Under the pieces are notes generated by a model. It was not told the DNA's origin and did no database searches. It saw nothing but the letters and a program-made list of their open reading frames with translations. Positions 47,881 through 60,784 of a stretch of DNA of 64,000 bases are shown piece by piece. Position numbers and translations under genes: made by a program. The stretch spans positions 843,128 to 907,127 of the forward strand of contig VXBA01001686.1 in the NCBI GenBank assembly GCA_013399895.1, in the 5' to 3' direction. Source of the DNA: Serilophus lunatus. Its lineage: Eukaryota > Chordata > Aves > Passeriformes > Eurylaimidae. How positions within the stretch are numbered: position 1 is the stretch's first letter; every line of letters starts with the position of its first letter.

Positions 47881-50800
47881 AGACACTTTCTTTTTGTAGT
47901 TCTTAATACTTTTTTAACATCTATAAATTTAGCATATCCAAAGAAAGCCAAGTTTTGACAGCAAAGGCATGGATGAAATTTAGGAGTGGCAGTTTCACAG
48001 ACACACAATTCATTTTAAATTATGAATTCTGTTAAAGAAATTGAGAACATCATATTTGTTAATCAGCACAGTGTTGTCACTCTCCATATTTATTATGAAA
48101 CACATTTTTATAACCATGAAATAAATGAGTAAGTGAATAAATAAAAAAGAACTTGGCTGTGGATTAGTAATCAAAGCAATTCAGCCAGCTGATGCATACC
48201 AGATATGAGCAGATTTTTATTTCAAACCATGAGTGAGGTGTCTTGAAATTTATCTTTATTTTTCAGATACTCTGGGTGAATATTTCCACATTTACTGCTT
48301 CTGCTTCTTTTGCCAAGGATCTGAATCAAAGTTGTAAAAATAGTAAAAATAATACAGAGGATTTCAATTTCTCTTGTGTTAGCGTGTTACCATGCGCTGG
48401 AAGTGGGCACAGCCAGGGCTAGTGTTGAATCTGAGTTAAAGGACAGTGCTGTCAGCCAATTTATTGCTTATTCCTGCACTGCTTAAGATTTAATGACTTA
48501 AGATTTTATGACACTGGATAACAGGCATCCAAAAGTAATGACAACATCCTCTTGTAGCAGACATTCTGTTTCAGTAATAGAGTTCTTAGGCAGAGTCTGC
48601 ATTTTGAAGATATTTGAGATGCTGCATTGTATGTCTGTATGTCTAAAGATGACGATATTGTTCCTTCATCTGTTACTTGGTCAGGTTTGAAAACTGAAAA
48701 AGGTAGAGATTCTACTTTCGCTGTTGCCTATCTTGAGGTATACTGAACAAGTTGTGCTTTTAGGAAGATTTGTTTTTTTAAATCCTGCTAGTTGGTAGAT
48801 TTGGGACAATAACACAGCTACAGTTATTTTTCCTGGGGATGCAGTGATTCCTGCTCTATCTCAAAGCACTTCAAACATACACAGTGCTTTGAGGGCAAAC
48901 ACAACAGGTCTTGTGCCAACTCAGTAAGTGCACATTGTGTGTTTTAGCTGGTGATCACAGATGCCCGTCTGTAAAGAGGGGATCCTGCTGCTTGTGAGGT
49001 GCTGACTGCACTGTTAATGCTTCTGAGGTCTTCAAGGTCTTCATGCCTGCCTGGGAATGCAATAACCAGTTCAATGGAGGGTGAGAATGGATGATATCAA
49101 AGCAAGTCCAGTGGCATTTAAATGATGTTGAGTTTATCTCCTTTATATGCACACTAAACAGGTAAATTTAGGGGCTTTTTTTCCTCCTACCATTGTTCTG
49201 TGTGCTCGGACTTTGCTCCTCTGTGTTAGCTGGTGTCTCTGACAGTCCTGTGAAGATTGTGATAAAAGTTTCTGAAAGGTTGTGCCAGAGGTTTTTCCAT
49301 CCCACTTTGTACATCCTGCAAAGTACTGCAGGGTTTTTGGCTGCCAGTCTTGTGGCAGAAAGGTGCTTCCAGGCACATGAAGCCACTCTTGAGAGACAGT
49401 GGACCGAAAGAGAGGGAGCAGTTACAGAATAGAGTTCTGAAGATAGTTATTAAATGCTAATAGTTCCTTCAGAGTGCGCATAGAGAGTTGCACCACAGTT
49501 TAGTTGATACAAAAGTCCTCAATGTTGCATAAAATTGTGAAGTTGACTTTTAAATGAAAAATACCAGTCGTTATGAAACACTGAAACTTGCAGTAGATCT
49601 TTACAACTTGCAATAGATCTTTGTGGAAAACATTTGAAATATCATGGAAGTGAGATTAATAGCACTTTGAGAAAATTTGAAAATACAGTTGATGTAAGTG
49701 AAGATGGTAAGGGCTGATGTCTCTTAAATTTAGTCTCAAAGAATTGAAGTTTTTAACTTTCTTTGCATTTCATTATTTAGACATAAGGAGAGATTAATTT
49801 GAACATTTGAGCGAAGCCCTGTTTCAATCTACTTCCATCTTACAAATCACTTCCCAAATTGTTTGCTGAAGACCAAATATGAGCTTGATGCATCTACAAA
49901 GACCCAGACTCTTGTTCTACCGATGTAGAGCACCAAGGCATTGCTTTTTTTTTGTTTTTTAGCAGCTGTAGCTGTATTGGGGAATTACTCAAGTGCCATG
50001 GTTCCCTCAAATTGTATTCCCTCTTGTGGTTAGGCTCCCTACCTTGACATGCTTTTGGCCCAACAACTGGAATATCAAGAAACAGACAAGGAAAAAGTTT
50101 TCTGTAAACTGGAGGTGTCAGATTTGTATAAACTTTAGTTTGGGATTAGTGTTTTTTAGTTGGAATATAGACATATTAATTATTATTCATGCAACACTGG
50201 AATTGCATGTACAATACTGTAACCGGATGGGAATATCCCCACTGAGATGGCCTCCTCAGGTCTGGTTAGCTTGTTGTGTTGTTTTAAGTCAATTTCCATT
50301 TCAGTTGTTATTAATTCTAGCTATGCTACTCATTATATTTTGTTGTAAGTTTTGTTTTTTGAGAGCAGAATTTTGATAAAACTATGCTCAGAACTTACCT
50401 GCTTTAAGTGAAGACTTTTCTTGCTGAATTTGATTTGCATTTCTGTTTAGCTGTTCTGGGTCTTGACATATGTTTTCAAGGAGGTAGAAATCAATGCTGC
50501 TGCTTCCAAAATTATTCAGTGAATGCTTTTGTCATTCTGCATGCTTTTGAGCAGCCACCTGCCTTAATACTGAGGTTATACTGACTCGTACATGAATTTA
50601 AGCTAATTAGGTAAGTAGAGAGTGCAGTTCTTGTTTTTATTCAGAAGATGGTCATTTTTGCAAAGGAGAAAAAAAATTTACTTTGAAGCAGCTGCCGAGA
50701 TATGGATATATTTTATGTTTGTATATCTACACACTGTAGTTCATAAGCTACATGCAGGTATCCCCATTTGAAATTGCAGTACCTTGTTGTGTTAGACATG

Positions 50801-53800
50801 AAGTCTTGCAATCCAAATATGATCTGAAAAATTTGGTAAAGAATGATATTGAGTAGTAATATTTTTGTGATACTGTGCAAAGCTAATCTTTAGAACATCA
50901 ATTAGCTAAACCTTAGGTTTTCAATTACTTTTTTTCACAAGATCTTTTTTCAGTTGAATGGTTTGTTATATTTTGTAGCATTTCTGAAATAAAAATATCC
51001 ATTGGATTTTCTTAATTATGGAAATTGAGTATAATTTAATATTATGCTCAAAAGAAAACAAATCCAGAAGCAACAGCTCACCCCTAACAGTGGTCTGATG
51101 GAAACCAAATGTTTTGAAAACAACTTAGTGTTACGGGAAGAGAAATTATGCTCAACACAGTTCCCTTTGCCATTTGACTGGCATCTGATCTGTGGGGAGC
51201 AATTTGCCTGTCCTGTCAAGGAGAAAAAAGTATGGTAACATGCTGGCAGCTGTTAATGGTAGCTACCAGAGGGATATGGAGAGAACATGCATCTCTTCTA
51301 CAAGAAGAATTATACAAAAGCTCCATTCCTTTTAGTGAAAGATCTTATCTTTCCCTGCCTTAAAGTGCCCAGAATCAGATAGCTATATTTTGCTATTGTT
51401 TTATTGGTATCTCCTGTTTCTGAGTTTACATAGTTGTTGCACATGCAGCTGAAAAGCAAGCTAGCTGAAATTTAAGCAGGGAAGATATTGACCACTGGAT
51501 TTGCTTCCATGTTACTGCTAAATGGGAAGTACTGCTTAGCTGCATTGTTTGAGGGAAAAGATTTAAATATCAATTCATACCATTCGTGTCTTTGACTGCA
51601 AGTTTTTGAACTTGAAATTGAATAGATAGTTGTCTTTTGGTAACTTTTATCTCTCTGACTTGTATTTGAACACTGCATGGCCAAAATGACAAGAAGGTGA
51701 TAAGGCCATTACCAGGCAGACACCATCTCCATGCATTTAACAGAGCTGATATTTGATTCTGCTGTCGCTGGCATTACTATGTAATTTTTTTTTTTTTGAC
51801 TTTCCTCTCTTTTTCATCATTCCTCTGTGGCCTGCTATGACTCAGGTGCTGCTGGTTGCTGTTAGTATCCAGGATTTATGAGCCATCTTTCATAGCAGGT
51901 CTCACATTCCTGGCAAGAACTAGATGTATGAAGGGTCCTGGGTCATCATTCAGTGCTGATGTGGTCATGAAGAGCATGTAGTCGCATTTTTGGGCTTGAT
52001 TATTTCTCAGGAAGTCCATTCACTAGCAAAGAAAAGAAACATTACAAAAGGAAGCATTGTAAAAACAGTTAAAATATTAATAGTGGTGGTTTTGTAGATA
52101 AACTTCAGAGAAAGTATAACATAATGCCCCCACACATACCAAGAACGTATACCCTCAAGATAAATCCAGTCTTAGAGGACGAATTTTTATTGAATCCACT
52201 TGGAATTGTTGCTTATTTATGCCTGTCTAATTCTGCAGATCGCTTGAGCCATGCCAAAGGGAGCTTGACACAAAACAGCATTAGTGTGTGGTTCCTTAGA
52301 ATGATATTTTTTGCAGGTGTTTAAGCCTATGTTAAACTCTTTAGTAATTCCATATTGTAACAAAAAGTAAAACATTCTTCTTCTGGCTACTTTTTTATAT
52401 GTTCGCATATGTTTTTGATTTTCTGTGACACAATAAAATAGACCATTTTCAGAATATTTTGTGTAATGGCAGTGCAAAATGCTACAGCTCTATCTACTTG
52501 GCAAAATGTCTTGCTGAGATATAAATAGATTTCTAATGACTGCCAGGCTCTGTGCCCAAGAAATTTTTTTGTGGATATCTCATTACAGAACTAACATCAT
52601 CAATAAAATAGCTGAAATATTTTGCAAATGTAGGAATATTTTTTACATCAGTAACTGCAAGGAAAATGCCTACCATATGCACAATTTGAGGCTGATTTAA
52701 AAACTGTGATTTATCATAATTATCTCCTTATTATAATGGCAAAACACACTTAATTGCTTTTGACTGGACTGGTATTATGATGAGACAGAAAGTTAACAGC
52801 AGATGGCCCTACTGTCAAAACTGTAGTCTCTTAACCCAAAATGAAGTAGCAGACTGAACATAACATGTTTCTGGCTCCTTTTTCTGATTTTCAGCAGTAA
52901 GTATGGACTAGCATTTGGTGAGGTTGTGAATGTTTACAGAGCAATAGAAATTGTCTTGGTGACAAAAATAGCAAAGAAAAACTTGACTAGATGGGATTCC
53001 TATCACATTATGACTTAGATTTCCTAAAACATATGAAGTTGTTTAAAATATTAAACTGGACTGAAAAGCAAATTATTTCCAAAATATTAAAACAGATTAT
53101 AAACACTGATTTCTGCCCTTTTACCAACATATGTGCATTTTCTACTTTCACACAGCAATGAAAAAGTGCTTTATTTTCCACACCTGTCTGGCCATGAAGA
53201 AAAGAATTAACATTTGAAGAAACAGATAATTTTGCAGTGCTTCAAATAAGTTCAGCTTTGCTGCATCAATTGCAATGTGCCAGAAGGATTTGTCTTATAT
53301 TAATCACAACTTGCATGCACAGGTGCAGTGCTGTAAAAATCCCAGCATTCCCACTCACAGAATGCTCAAGAGAATTAAAGAATTTCAGATTGCATTTGTA
53401 CAAAGTTAAGTTACAGAATGGGGAAGAAAAAGATTGGTTTTTTTTAATGTCTAGCCAGAGAGAATCACAATAAGCAGGTGGTACATTATACTGCTGGATG
53501 GTCAATGAAAGTAAATTAGCTGCTTCAGTTGATAGAGAAGAAATGCTGGCCTGATCAGCTTAAATAAAGGTGACATGTTATTTGTGAAACAATGCAAATA
53601 CCAAAATGTGGTTTAACCCCTCAGTTTGTTTGTATATATGTATGTACATTTTGTGTATACTTCATATTATAGATTTTCATAACATTTAATCTTCTAGACT
53701 AAAATAATGGATGAATTTATGAGAAAGCAGAGCTCGTTATGGGGAGAGATTTATTATTTGCTTTGTGTCAGAATAGATCTTGCTCAGATGTGCCGATTGA

Positions 53801-56784
53801 AGGGACAATGTAATTTGTTTATCATAGTAACAATATGTAAAAGGAAAACAGTGGGGCAAAGATATTTTGCATGTTAATCTGTTGCTAAGAAGGGCCATAA
53901 GAAACCTCCTAACACTCGTTTTTGAGTATTAGAAAGAAAGCATTCCTTTAATGACAGTACCTTTTCCCCTTTTACAATCAAAGCATAAGAGAAAGATTTT
54001 AGAAGATATCTTGTTTTTTCAAAGGGCTAACCAAAATAAATCAGAAGATTTGTTGGATCCAAATTAAATAGTAAAACATAAATGGTCTAATAAAAAAACC
54101 TTTATGCAGGTATTGTTATCCCTGAGATGATGCATAGTTGTATATGTTAATGCTTTAAATTTCTTTTCAGTACATCATTTAGTGGTGGTGTTTCTGAAAA
54201 CTGACAGCCAATTGCCAGTTACAATCTGTCTTATGCCTATTTCAGGAGGCTGTTAGTTTTTTAATCTTCAGATTTGTCCCTTACACTGTATAATCTAGAC
54301 CCTTATTTCAGCTAATGTAGACACACACCTTAATAACATGTTTCATAGTGTAAGTATACAGGCATACAGTGCTCAGATTTTCTGTGTTCTTTTGAAACCT
54401 TAAAGGCTATACTTCAAGTAATTCATTACACATAGTAATAAACTTGATGCAATAAGTAAATAATTTTTATTTGCCTACACTATCATAGTAGACACAAACA
54501 TAAGTACTCTTTAATACTCTTAAAACACTTTTACAAAAGCCTGTAATAATTTTTCCATTCTTTATTTTTCTTTGGAATCATTCTTGTCTTTGTAGGAGGC
54601 TCTCAAGATATGTTTTCTTTGAACTTCTCGTAATGTGGTATTTTGCTTTTACCCCATGCTGGTCGTCTGAGCATCCTCTAAGAAGGTTTCTGTGATTCAA
54701 AGTGAAGTTCCAAGTTCAAATTAATTAAAATATCTCATTATTTGAATTTGATTCATGTACTGTAGAGGTTTTTTGGGTGGCTTTAATGAATAAGGTTTGA
54801 ATCAAAATGAAAAAAACTTATGACTTATTTCTTGCTAGTATTTCCCTATATTCCCCTACAAAACATTAATGCAGTACATGAGGGTCTTGGATATAATTTG
54901 AAGACCATAATCTCACAAGAGCGTCTAAACATTTACCTGCTAAGCTATATTTTGAAATGGATGCCTTATACAATTCTGGCAACGTTCTGTTACTGTGGGA
55001 TAATCTTCTTTCTCATTCCTTCTGTTTGGTATTGCTACTCTCATTTGCACCCTACAAATCCTAAGCAAAGAGGTTAAAAATGCATCGATTTTGATTTAAA
55101 ATTTTGCTTATTTTTTTCTCCTGTAGCTTCATTTTTTCATATTATTTTTTCAACCTCTATTGCACTTCTAATTCACTTTCATTTATTGTTCATCAATGTA
55201 TTTTACTCTCTCATTATAGAGGCTATATTCCCTACTTTTTATGAGTCAGCAGAGGGGTGAGTTGTAGAACATGTGTTAACTATCAAGCTTCTGAAAGCCT
55301 TTCTGTAAAAAAACCCATTTTTTTGTTTATAGCAGGTTGACAGTTGAAATCTTGAGGAGTAAAAGCAGAGAGAAAAATCAGGAAAGGCATGAAAGGCTAG
55401 ATATAAAAATATTAACATTCCAAATGTGGCAATAAAACAATAGAATCATTATAGAAAATCTACAGTAGTAAGAAAGTCGCTTAAACTTTTTACTTACAAC
55501 AGGGGTTTAAAAGTTTGATCTTACAAAGAAGACTTAGGTCTAGAACAAAGCAGTAGAAATCTCCATCAGTATATATTTATAGGAAAGTCTTCCTGCTTCG
55601 TGTAAGCAATTGGAATTATCCTTGTGTAGGGCTTCTAAAAGTACATCTAGTCATTCCCTCTATTTCAGCCCTGAATAGTGTTGAGTTTTCTTCCTCTATA
55701 GACTTATTGTTCTTCAAATATAAAATCATGGTTTTGTGAAAGAACTAACTAGCTGTTTTTTACTGCTGCCAAGTTATTAAGTTAGGTATTTTATTTCCTA
55801 CTATTTACACCTGAAAGCTAGTGTAGGGGAAAAATGAAAATAATATTTAATCAAAATGAATCTTACATTCTTACAGGGTTGGAGGTTGGCACTGCAGTGT
55901 TGCACATGGCAGCAAAACAGCATCTGCATTGCCAAAATCTGCAACACAATGCCTCTAATATTTTTCTTTTTCCTGCTGGAACAGGCAGGCTCCAAAGGCC
56001 TGTGTTGACAGGTAATGAGATCTAATAAGCAAGGGGAAAAGAAGTAGGTGGGAATGAAAGAGTAGGGGAATATCCATATTCATTATTTAATCAAATAAAA
56101 TTCTCTTGGAGGATTTTGGGAATACTCAATCTTTTCTTCAAAAGCTTCTGTGTGATAGCTGTAAACAAATTACCTTAAGAATAACTTCTTAATCAGGGAA
56201 GAGTAGAGCTGTTTTCTACTTGATCTCTCCCTTTGGGTGGTCCCAGTCAGAAAGCAGCAGCCTTCCTTCTGATGGCTTGGCTTCAGAGAAGCTATATGAT
56301 ATTATGCTGACAGCTGTAGACCTCTTTTTGTTAGGGATAACAAACATCCTGTGCTGAGGACAGCATCAAGCCCAGCTTGCAGTATGCCCAATTAGAGGAG
56401 CTAAAATCTCATTTGTTTCACCATGGGAGTCTCTGAAAGCACACCGTTTTGGCCTCATTACAGTATTTTTAACTTTACAAAAACAATTTCATTACGGAAA
56501 TTAAAGAAGCTCATTTAGTCTTAGCATTTATGCTGAACTAAATAAATTCCACAAGTGTATCAGCTGCACTAGTGTGCAGGCTTTTTGTTCATCCCAGTAA
56601 AAATTTGTTTTAAAAACTATTTGAAGAGACTGTTTCATGAAAGAATGTCCAATTTTAATATACTGTTTATTTAGTATTAAAATAAAATTGAAACCAAATG
56701 AACAAATTTCTGAACTCCATTATAGGTCATTTTCCTTTGTTAAACATCTGAGCACTGATGAGCATTTGTTGTGCTGACACCCCT
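47881..56784. other. long non-coding stretch
   Basis: No gene recognised in about 8.9 kb. The segment 49160-49440 is open on both strands (see findings). A near-tandem 20-mer pair (aacttgcagtagatctttac and a variant) lies at 49585-49624. A pyrimidine-rich acceptor at about 48267 leads into an open plus frame without a convincing donor. A T tract lies at about 51786-51799. Confidence 0.5.
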
Positions 56785-57959
56785 TGTGGTGGTTTAGGAC
56801 CACTTTTATCGTCTAGGGGGCAGGTTCAATAAAGGTGATGGAAAACTGAATGGAGTTTTCAGCAGGTGAACAGTTTATTACAGGGGGTTTAAATTAGGGA
56901 AGTAGGGATAACCCACGGGGACCCCAGAATTACACAGAGGAACACCTGACACGCAGGAAAAAAAAAAAAAAACACAAGAGGGAAAAAAGGACAAAGGGAA
57001 CTGCACTTTCAGCTAGATGGCTAGCTGAAAAAGCAGTGGGGAAGGGTAGGAAAAGCAGTCTCTCTCCCTTCCCTCTCTCCTGGAAGCACCTCTCGGCCCT
57101 TCAGGCTCTCTGAAAAACACAGAAAGAAATGAAAACAACTCCCTCCCACCACCTCACCGAAAGGGGTTACTTGCTTGCTGAGAGAAAATGGGTGAACTCG
57201 CGCCATGAGGCCTGCGACTGAGAAGGAAGGCAGCTGTGGTCTCCTCGCAGCAGCCGCCGAAGAAGAGCGTGGGGCGGGGCCATTGCCTCGGTTTTTAAGC
57301 CTTCTCCTTCTTGCGTGGATCTCGTTGCCATCTTCCTGGCCAAGCTCTCTCTCCATCGGTCCAGCGAGGCCAGGCCCTGCCTTGGTTCCGCTGTTTTCCC
57401 GTCGAAAAGGTCACAAGTTTCGGTCCCCTGCCCCATCTTTGTTTTCATGGCTGCAGCACCCCGGGGAACACCCCGGTGCCACTGCCGCCCCTATCGCTAT
57501 TATGGTGCCAGTGTTGGCTCCCTGTCACTGTCCATAAGTGGCAGCCGTGCTTAGATTCCCGGCTGGGGCTGGCCCGGGACCGCCGCATCCGTGACCCTGC
57601 CCCAGCCACCGCACGTGGGCATGCTGGGCCTTCCCCGTGGCCGTGCCGCCAGGCTGCCGCCCCGCGCTCCCGGGGAAAACGAGAAGCTGCGTGGGGAGGG
57701 GGGAAGGAGGCAGGAACTGAGGCCATCCTGGCTCTGGGCTGGCGGCAGGGCTGCCGCCGGTGCCACCTGAGCTGGGACTGAGGGACCACGCACAGCACAA
57801 GACAGCCCCAGGGCAATGCGTGCCGCTGGCCTGTGCTCTGGGGGGGCGAGGAGCCGCCGCCGCCCCAGCCCCGGCCCGTGCCCCGATCTCAGCTTCCCCC
57901 CTCCCAAAGCTTTCTAAGGAAAACGGAATTTTGCTAAACAGGTAAGTGGGTTTCTTACA
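56785..57959 (-). mobile_element. ERVL-like LTR, CpG-rich, probably a 3' LTR
   Basis: Plus-strand termini are TGTGGTGGTTTAGG (56785) and …TTTCTTACA (57959), so TG…CA, in the same orientation as the LTR at 34.7 kb. On minus, the U3 side (57.3-57.95 kb) is CpG-rich with a GC box (ggggcggggc, plus 57271-57280) and a TATA-like TTAAAAA (plus 57291-57300). The polyadenylation signal AATAAA (plus cagtttatt, 56871-56879) follows, and the 3' end is at 56785. Several blocks are shared with the other LTR (see 34677-35421). The numerous GC-rich open frames (57.2-58.0 kb) overlap on both strands and look incidental. Total length is about 1175 bp. Confidence 0.72.
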
Positions 57960-58010
57960 TTCTTCCCCCTCCAAAGCCCTTTTCAAACGGCTAAAGCCAT
58001 GCAAAAGGGA
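57960..58010 (-). mobile_element. polypurine tract and remnant internal ERV sequence
   Basis: Directly abutting the LTR terminus, the plus strand reads TTCTTCCCCCTCC. On minus this is the polypurine tract GGAGGGGGAAGAA immediately before the LTR's TGTAAG, the position at which retroviral plus-strand priming occurs. It indicates a 3' LTR with a stub of internal sequence at higher coordinates. How far the internal sequence extends is unclear; nothing resembling gag, pol or env is seen beyond it. Confidence 0.5.
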
Positions 58011-59039
58011 CAGTCAAGTCTGCAGTTTTCCTCCAGGAATTTTAAATATTCTTATATTTGTTATGGTCTAAAGTACAATTTCTCTCATAAGAATATTAAA
58101 ATCTTGCATGGTTCAATACAAATCACTATGAGTAGAGTAGTGTTTTCCTAGAATTTCACTAAAAGGTAAGAATTTTCAGTTTTACTTGTGCAGGAAAACC
58201 CTATCAAGGGTTTTGAATTAGTTATAGATATATCTTCTATATCTATTTTGAGAAATCCTTTATGCTTTTCTAAAATGGTAAGAAGGGGAAAAAAGGACAA
58301 CGACTTTCTTATATTGTGTTATGTGAAGAAAAGTGAAATAGAGATGCTGACAAACATTTATATTGTCTGGAGATACTTACTGAAGAGGAAGGAGAGAGGA
58401 CACAAAGACCATTTAGGCAATCCAATTAGGCAAACAATACTGAAAAATGAAGAACCAAAATAGAAACTTGGTAGTAGAGTGCCTAGAAGGACTGTTGTTA
58501 GAGGTCCTTTGGGGTTTTGATTTTTCATAATTGTTAACTACTCTTCTTGGTTTGGAGTCTTCCCAATGGAAGGAAGAGAGCTAAATGGTTGCAATAGTCT
58601 TATAATATGCTTTACTTTGGTTAAAGTAGTGGTAGTGTAAGACATGAGCAACAGAAAGGTCCAACAAATCAAAGGTCTTGGGATCAAATTCTCTACATGA
58701 GATCCTGTTATTATAGCATTTCACAATTGGGATTTACCTCACTTAAAATGAGCAAAAGTTATGATGAGAAGTGGTTACAGTATATCGTGTTTTCAGGAAC
58801 TGAGCTGTTGTGTGCTCTTGGGTAGAATGGGTATATGGATGGGAATTTTAACTTCAGTGAAAAATATGGGAGAGTAGTTAGTAGAGAGGAAGATACGTAC
58901 TTATGCGAGTATTGTGGATATGCAGACACACTCAATGTATATGTGTGGAGAGCAGACCAAGTAATATTGCCAGACTTACCAGCAGGGAGTTGTGGAAAGA
59001 GGTGAATGTGAAACCTTATTGCGTATGTGAGCTGTGCCA
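58011..59039. other. non-coding stretch
   Basis: Its first part could be more ERV internal sequence on minus but shows no recognisable domain. The plus frame at 58188-58463 is Lys-rich without motif. Confidence 0.4.
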
Positions 59040-59186
59040 TGTGTACCATTCCTGGATTGTACAATCCCTGAAGGCATTCAAAAAACATGTGTATGTGGCA
59101 CTTGGGAATATGGTTTAGTGGCGAACATGAGGGTGCTGGTTAAATGGTTGGACTTGATCTTGAAGGCCATTTCCAGTCTTAAGAAT
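59040..59186 (+). mobile_element. CR1 LINE, 3' terminal fragment
   Basis: 'ccctgaaggcattcaaaaaa', 'catgtgtatgtggcacttgg', 'gaatatggtttagtggcgaa' and 'ggttggacttgatcttgaag' follow the CR1 3' end of the 'gacatggtttagtgg' type. An 'attcta' tail remnant is visible. Confidence 0.85.
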
Positions 59187-60654
59187 TCTATATTGTCTGA
59201 GCACACTTTGATCAAAGTAGTATGAGTTTTCCTGAAAATAACGATAAAATGCGTCTTAATTAAACAGTTTTAGGTATTCAATTTGGAAGTAATGCAGGTG
59301 TACATGTGTGACTACTGTAGAGTCTTCATCCATTTTCCCCAGTCTTTCCCCAAGTCAATTTCTCAAACTATTTAGAGTTTTCTACTTTTTCATGCTCAGA
59401 GTAGGGTAATGAAATTTATCCTTTGGGATGAAGAGGTATCTGGAAGAGTTCTTAATATGATTTTACTTGACACTCTGCTGTACTCTACTATGTAAATCAG
59501 TGAAGAACTGTCAGATGATAATCTCTTTTAGTCCCTAGCAATGCAGGCTAAGGATTGGATGCCTTGAAGTGCAGGTGAAATAGCTGTTTATCCCATTAAC
59601 TACATGTGAAATGTTTTAGCCTTTCTGAAATGTTTCTTAAGGATGAAATAAATCAATAAAAGGAGACTGCTATAACTGTGCAGTTACTATATAGTTCTGA
59701 AAACAAAATAAATTGATTGTAAGCATCTGTTTTTATGTATTTTTCTCCCTTGGAGTATGTCCCAGTGGCTTGTTCTTTGTTAGAATGGTCTGATTTACTT
59801 AATAAGCTATAAATATGTTGAGCTCAAGTCAACAGAGGTGTTTTCAGTATACACAGCATTATAAATAAATCAAACTTTTTTCTTATGTCTCTTAGGGCCT
59901 GCAGTAGGAGAAAGCTAATCAGTATCAGTGGTGCACCTGAGGCTTTTCTGGTCTCAGGTGCCAAATTCTTCTTTCTTGCTGCTGGTGCTGTCACTGTCAC
60001 CACTGCTCCATTTTTTCTCGCCCTTGTAGACAGGAGCTGGAAAGAAATAGGAGTGAATGAGGCAGAGGCAACCTTGTTCCACTACTCTTCATCTTTCCTC
60101 TACTGTCACTAGAACTACCCCATCAGCTTCTTCAAATTCCCTGGCTGAAGATTTATTTAGACTGGTGAGAGCTGTCTGCATCCAGTTTAAATATCTGAAT
60201 CATTTTTCAGCGTAGTAGCTGTCTAGCTTGCTTTGAAAGTGGGTGGTGTTTCATGGCAATAATAATTTGTTTCTCCTGTAGCTTATTTTTCCAGTGTAGC
60301 TACAGCATTTTCCAGTGTCAGAATATGAGCTATCTTTGTTTGTTTGTATAACTAAGGTGAAGTGATGCAAAAGGCTGGAAGAACATCGCTTCTCTTAAAA
60401 AAAATTGCACTTGAGTTCTTCAAAGTTGTTTTTTTCCCTCTCCCAAAATCTCAAATACTTATGTTATTGAAAGCTGAAGTGGTGATTTCATAATTTACCT
60501 CTCTACTTTTGGCTCTTTAGCAATGTGACATGAAGTAAAAGCTGGACTCTTTAAATAATTGAGCATTAATGGAGGATTGATACAAATGGTTAATCTGCCA
60601 TTGGCATGTACCAGGTATTCTCTTAAGTTACAGAGGCACAGTCTTATCTCTCTG
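59187..60654. other. non-coding stretch
   Basis: No gene recognised. A good acceptor at about 60028 (ctcgcccttgtag) precedes an open segment of 27 codons lacking a good donor. Confidence 0.5.
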
Positions 60655-60784
60655 ATTTTTCTTTGGAGATATTCAAAACTTGACTGAACATGGCCCTAAG
60701 TGACCTAATGCAGCACATAATTTGGCTTGGCTTTGAGTGGGGGCTTGGTCATGGTGACTTCTACAGATCTATCCTATGATTCAA
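60655..60784 (+). mobile_element. CR1 LINE, 3' terminal fragment
   Basis: 'ctttggagatattcaaaact', 'tgactgaacatggccctaag', 'ctttgagtgggggcttggtc' and a final 'ctatgattc' match the CR1 3' UTR in order. The copy is more diverged than the others. Confidence 0.75.

Noticed and set aside
34677..57959. The two LTRs as the ends of one 23-kb provirus
   Set aside because: The 34.7-kb copy has its own target duplication on both sides, U3 regions differ, and no retroviral internal sequence lies between them.
57021..58004. Cluster of GC-rich open frames up to 159 codons
   Set aside because: They are in the CpG-rich part of an LTR, overlap on both strands, and carry no retroviral protein motif.
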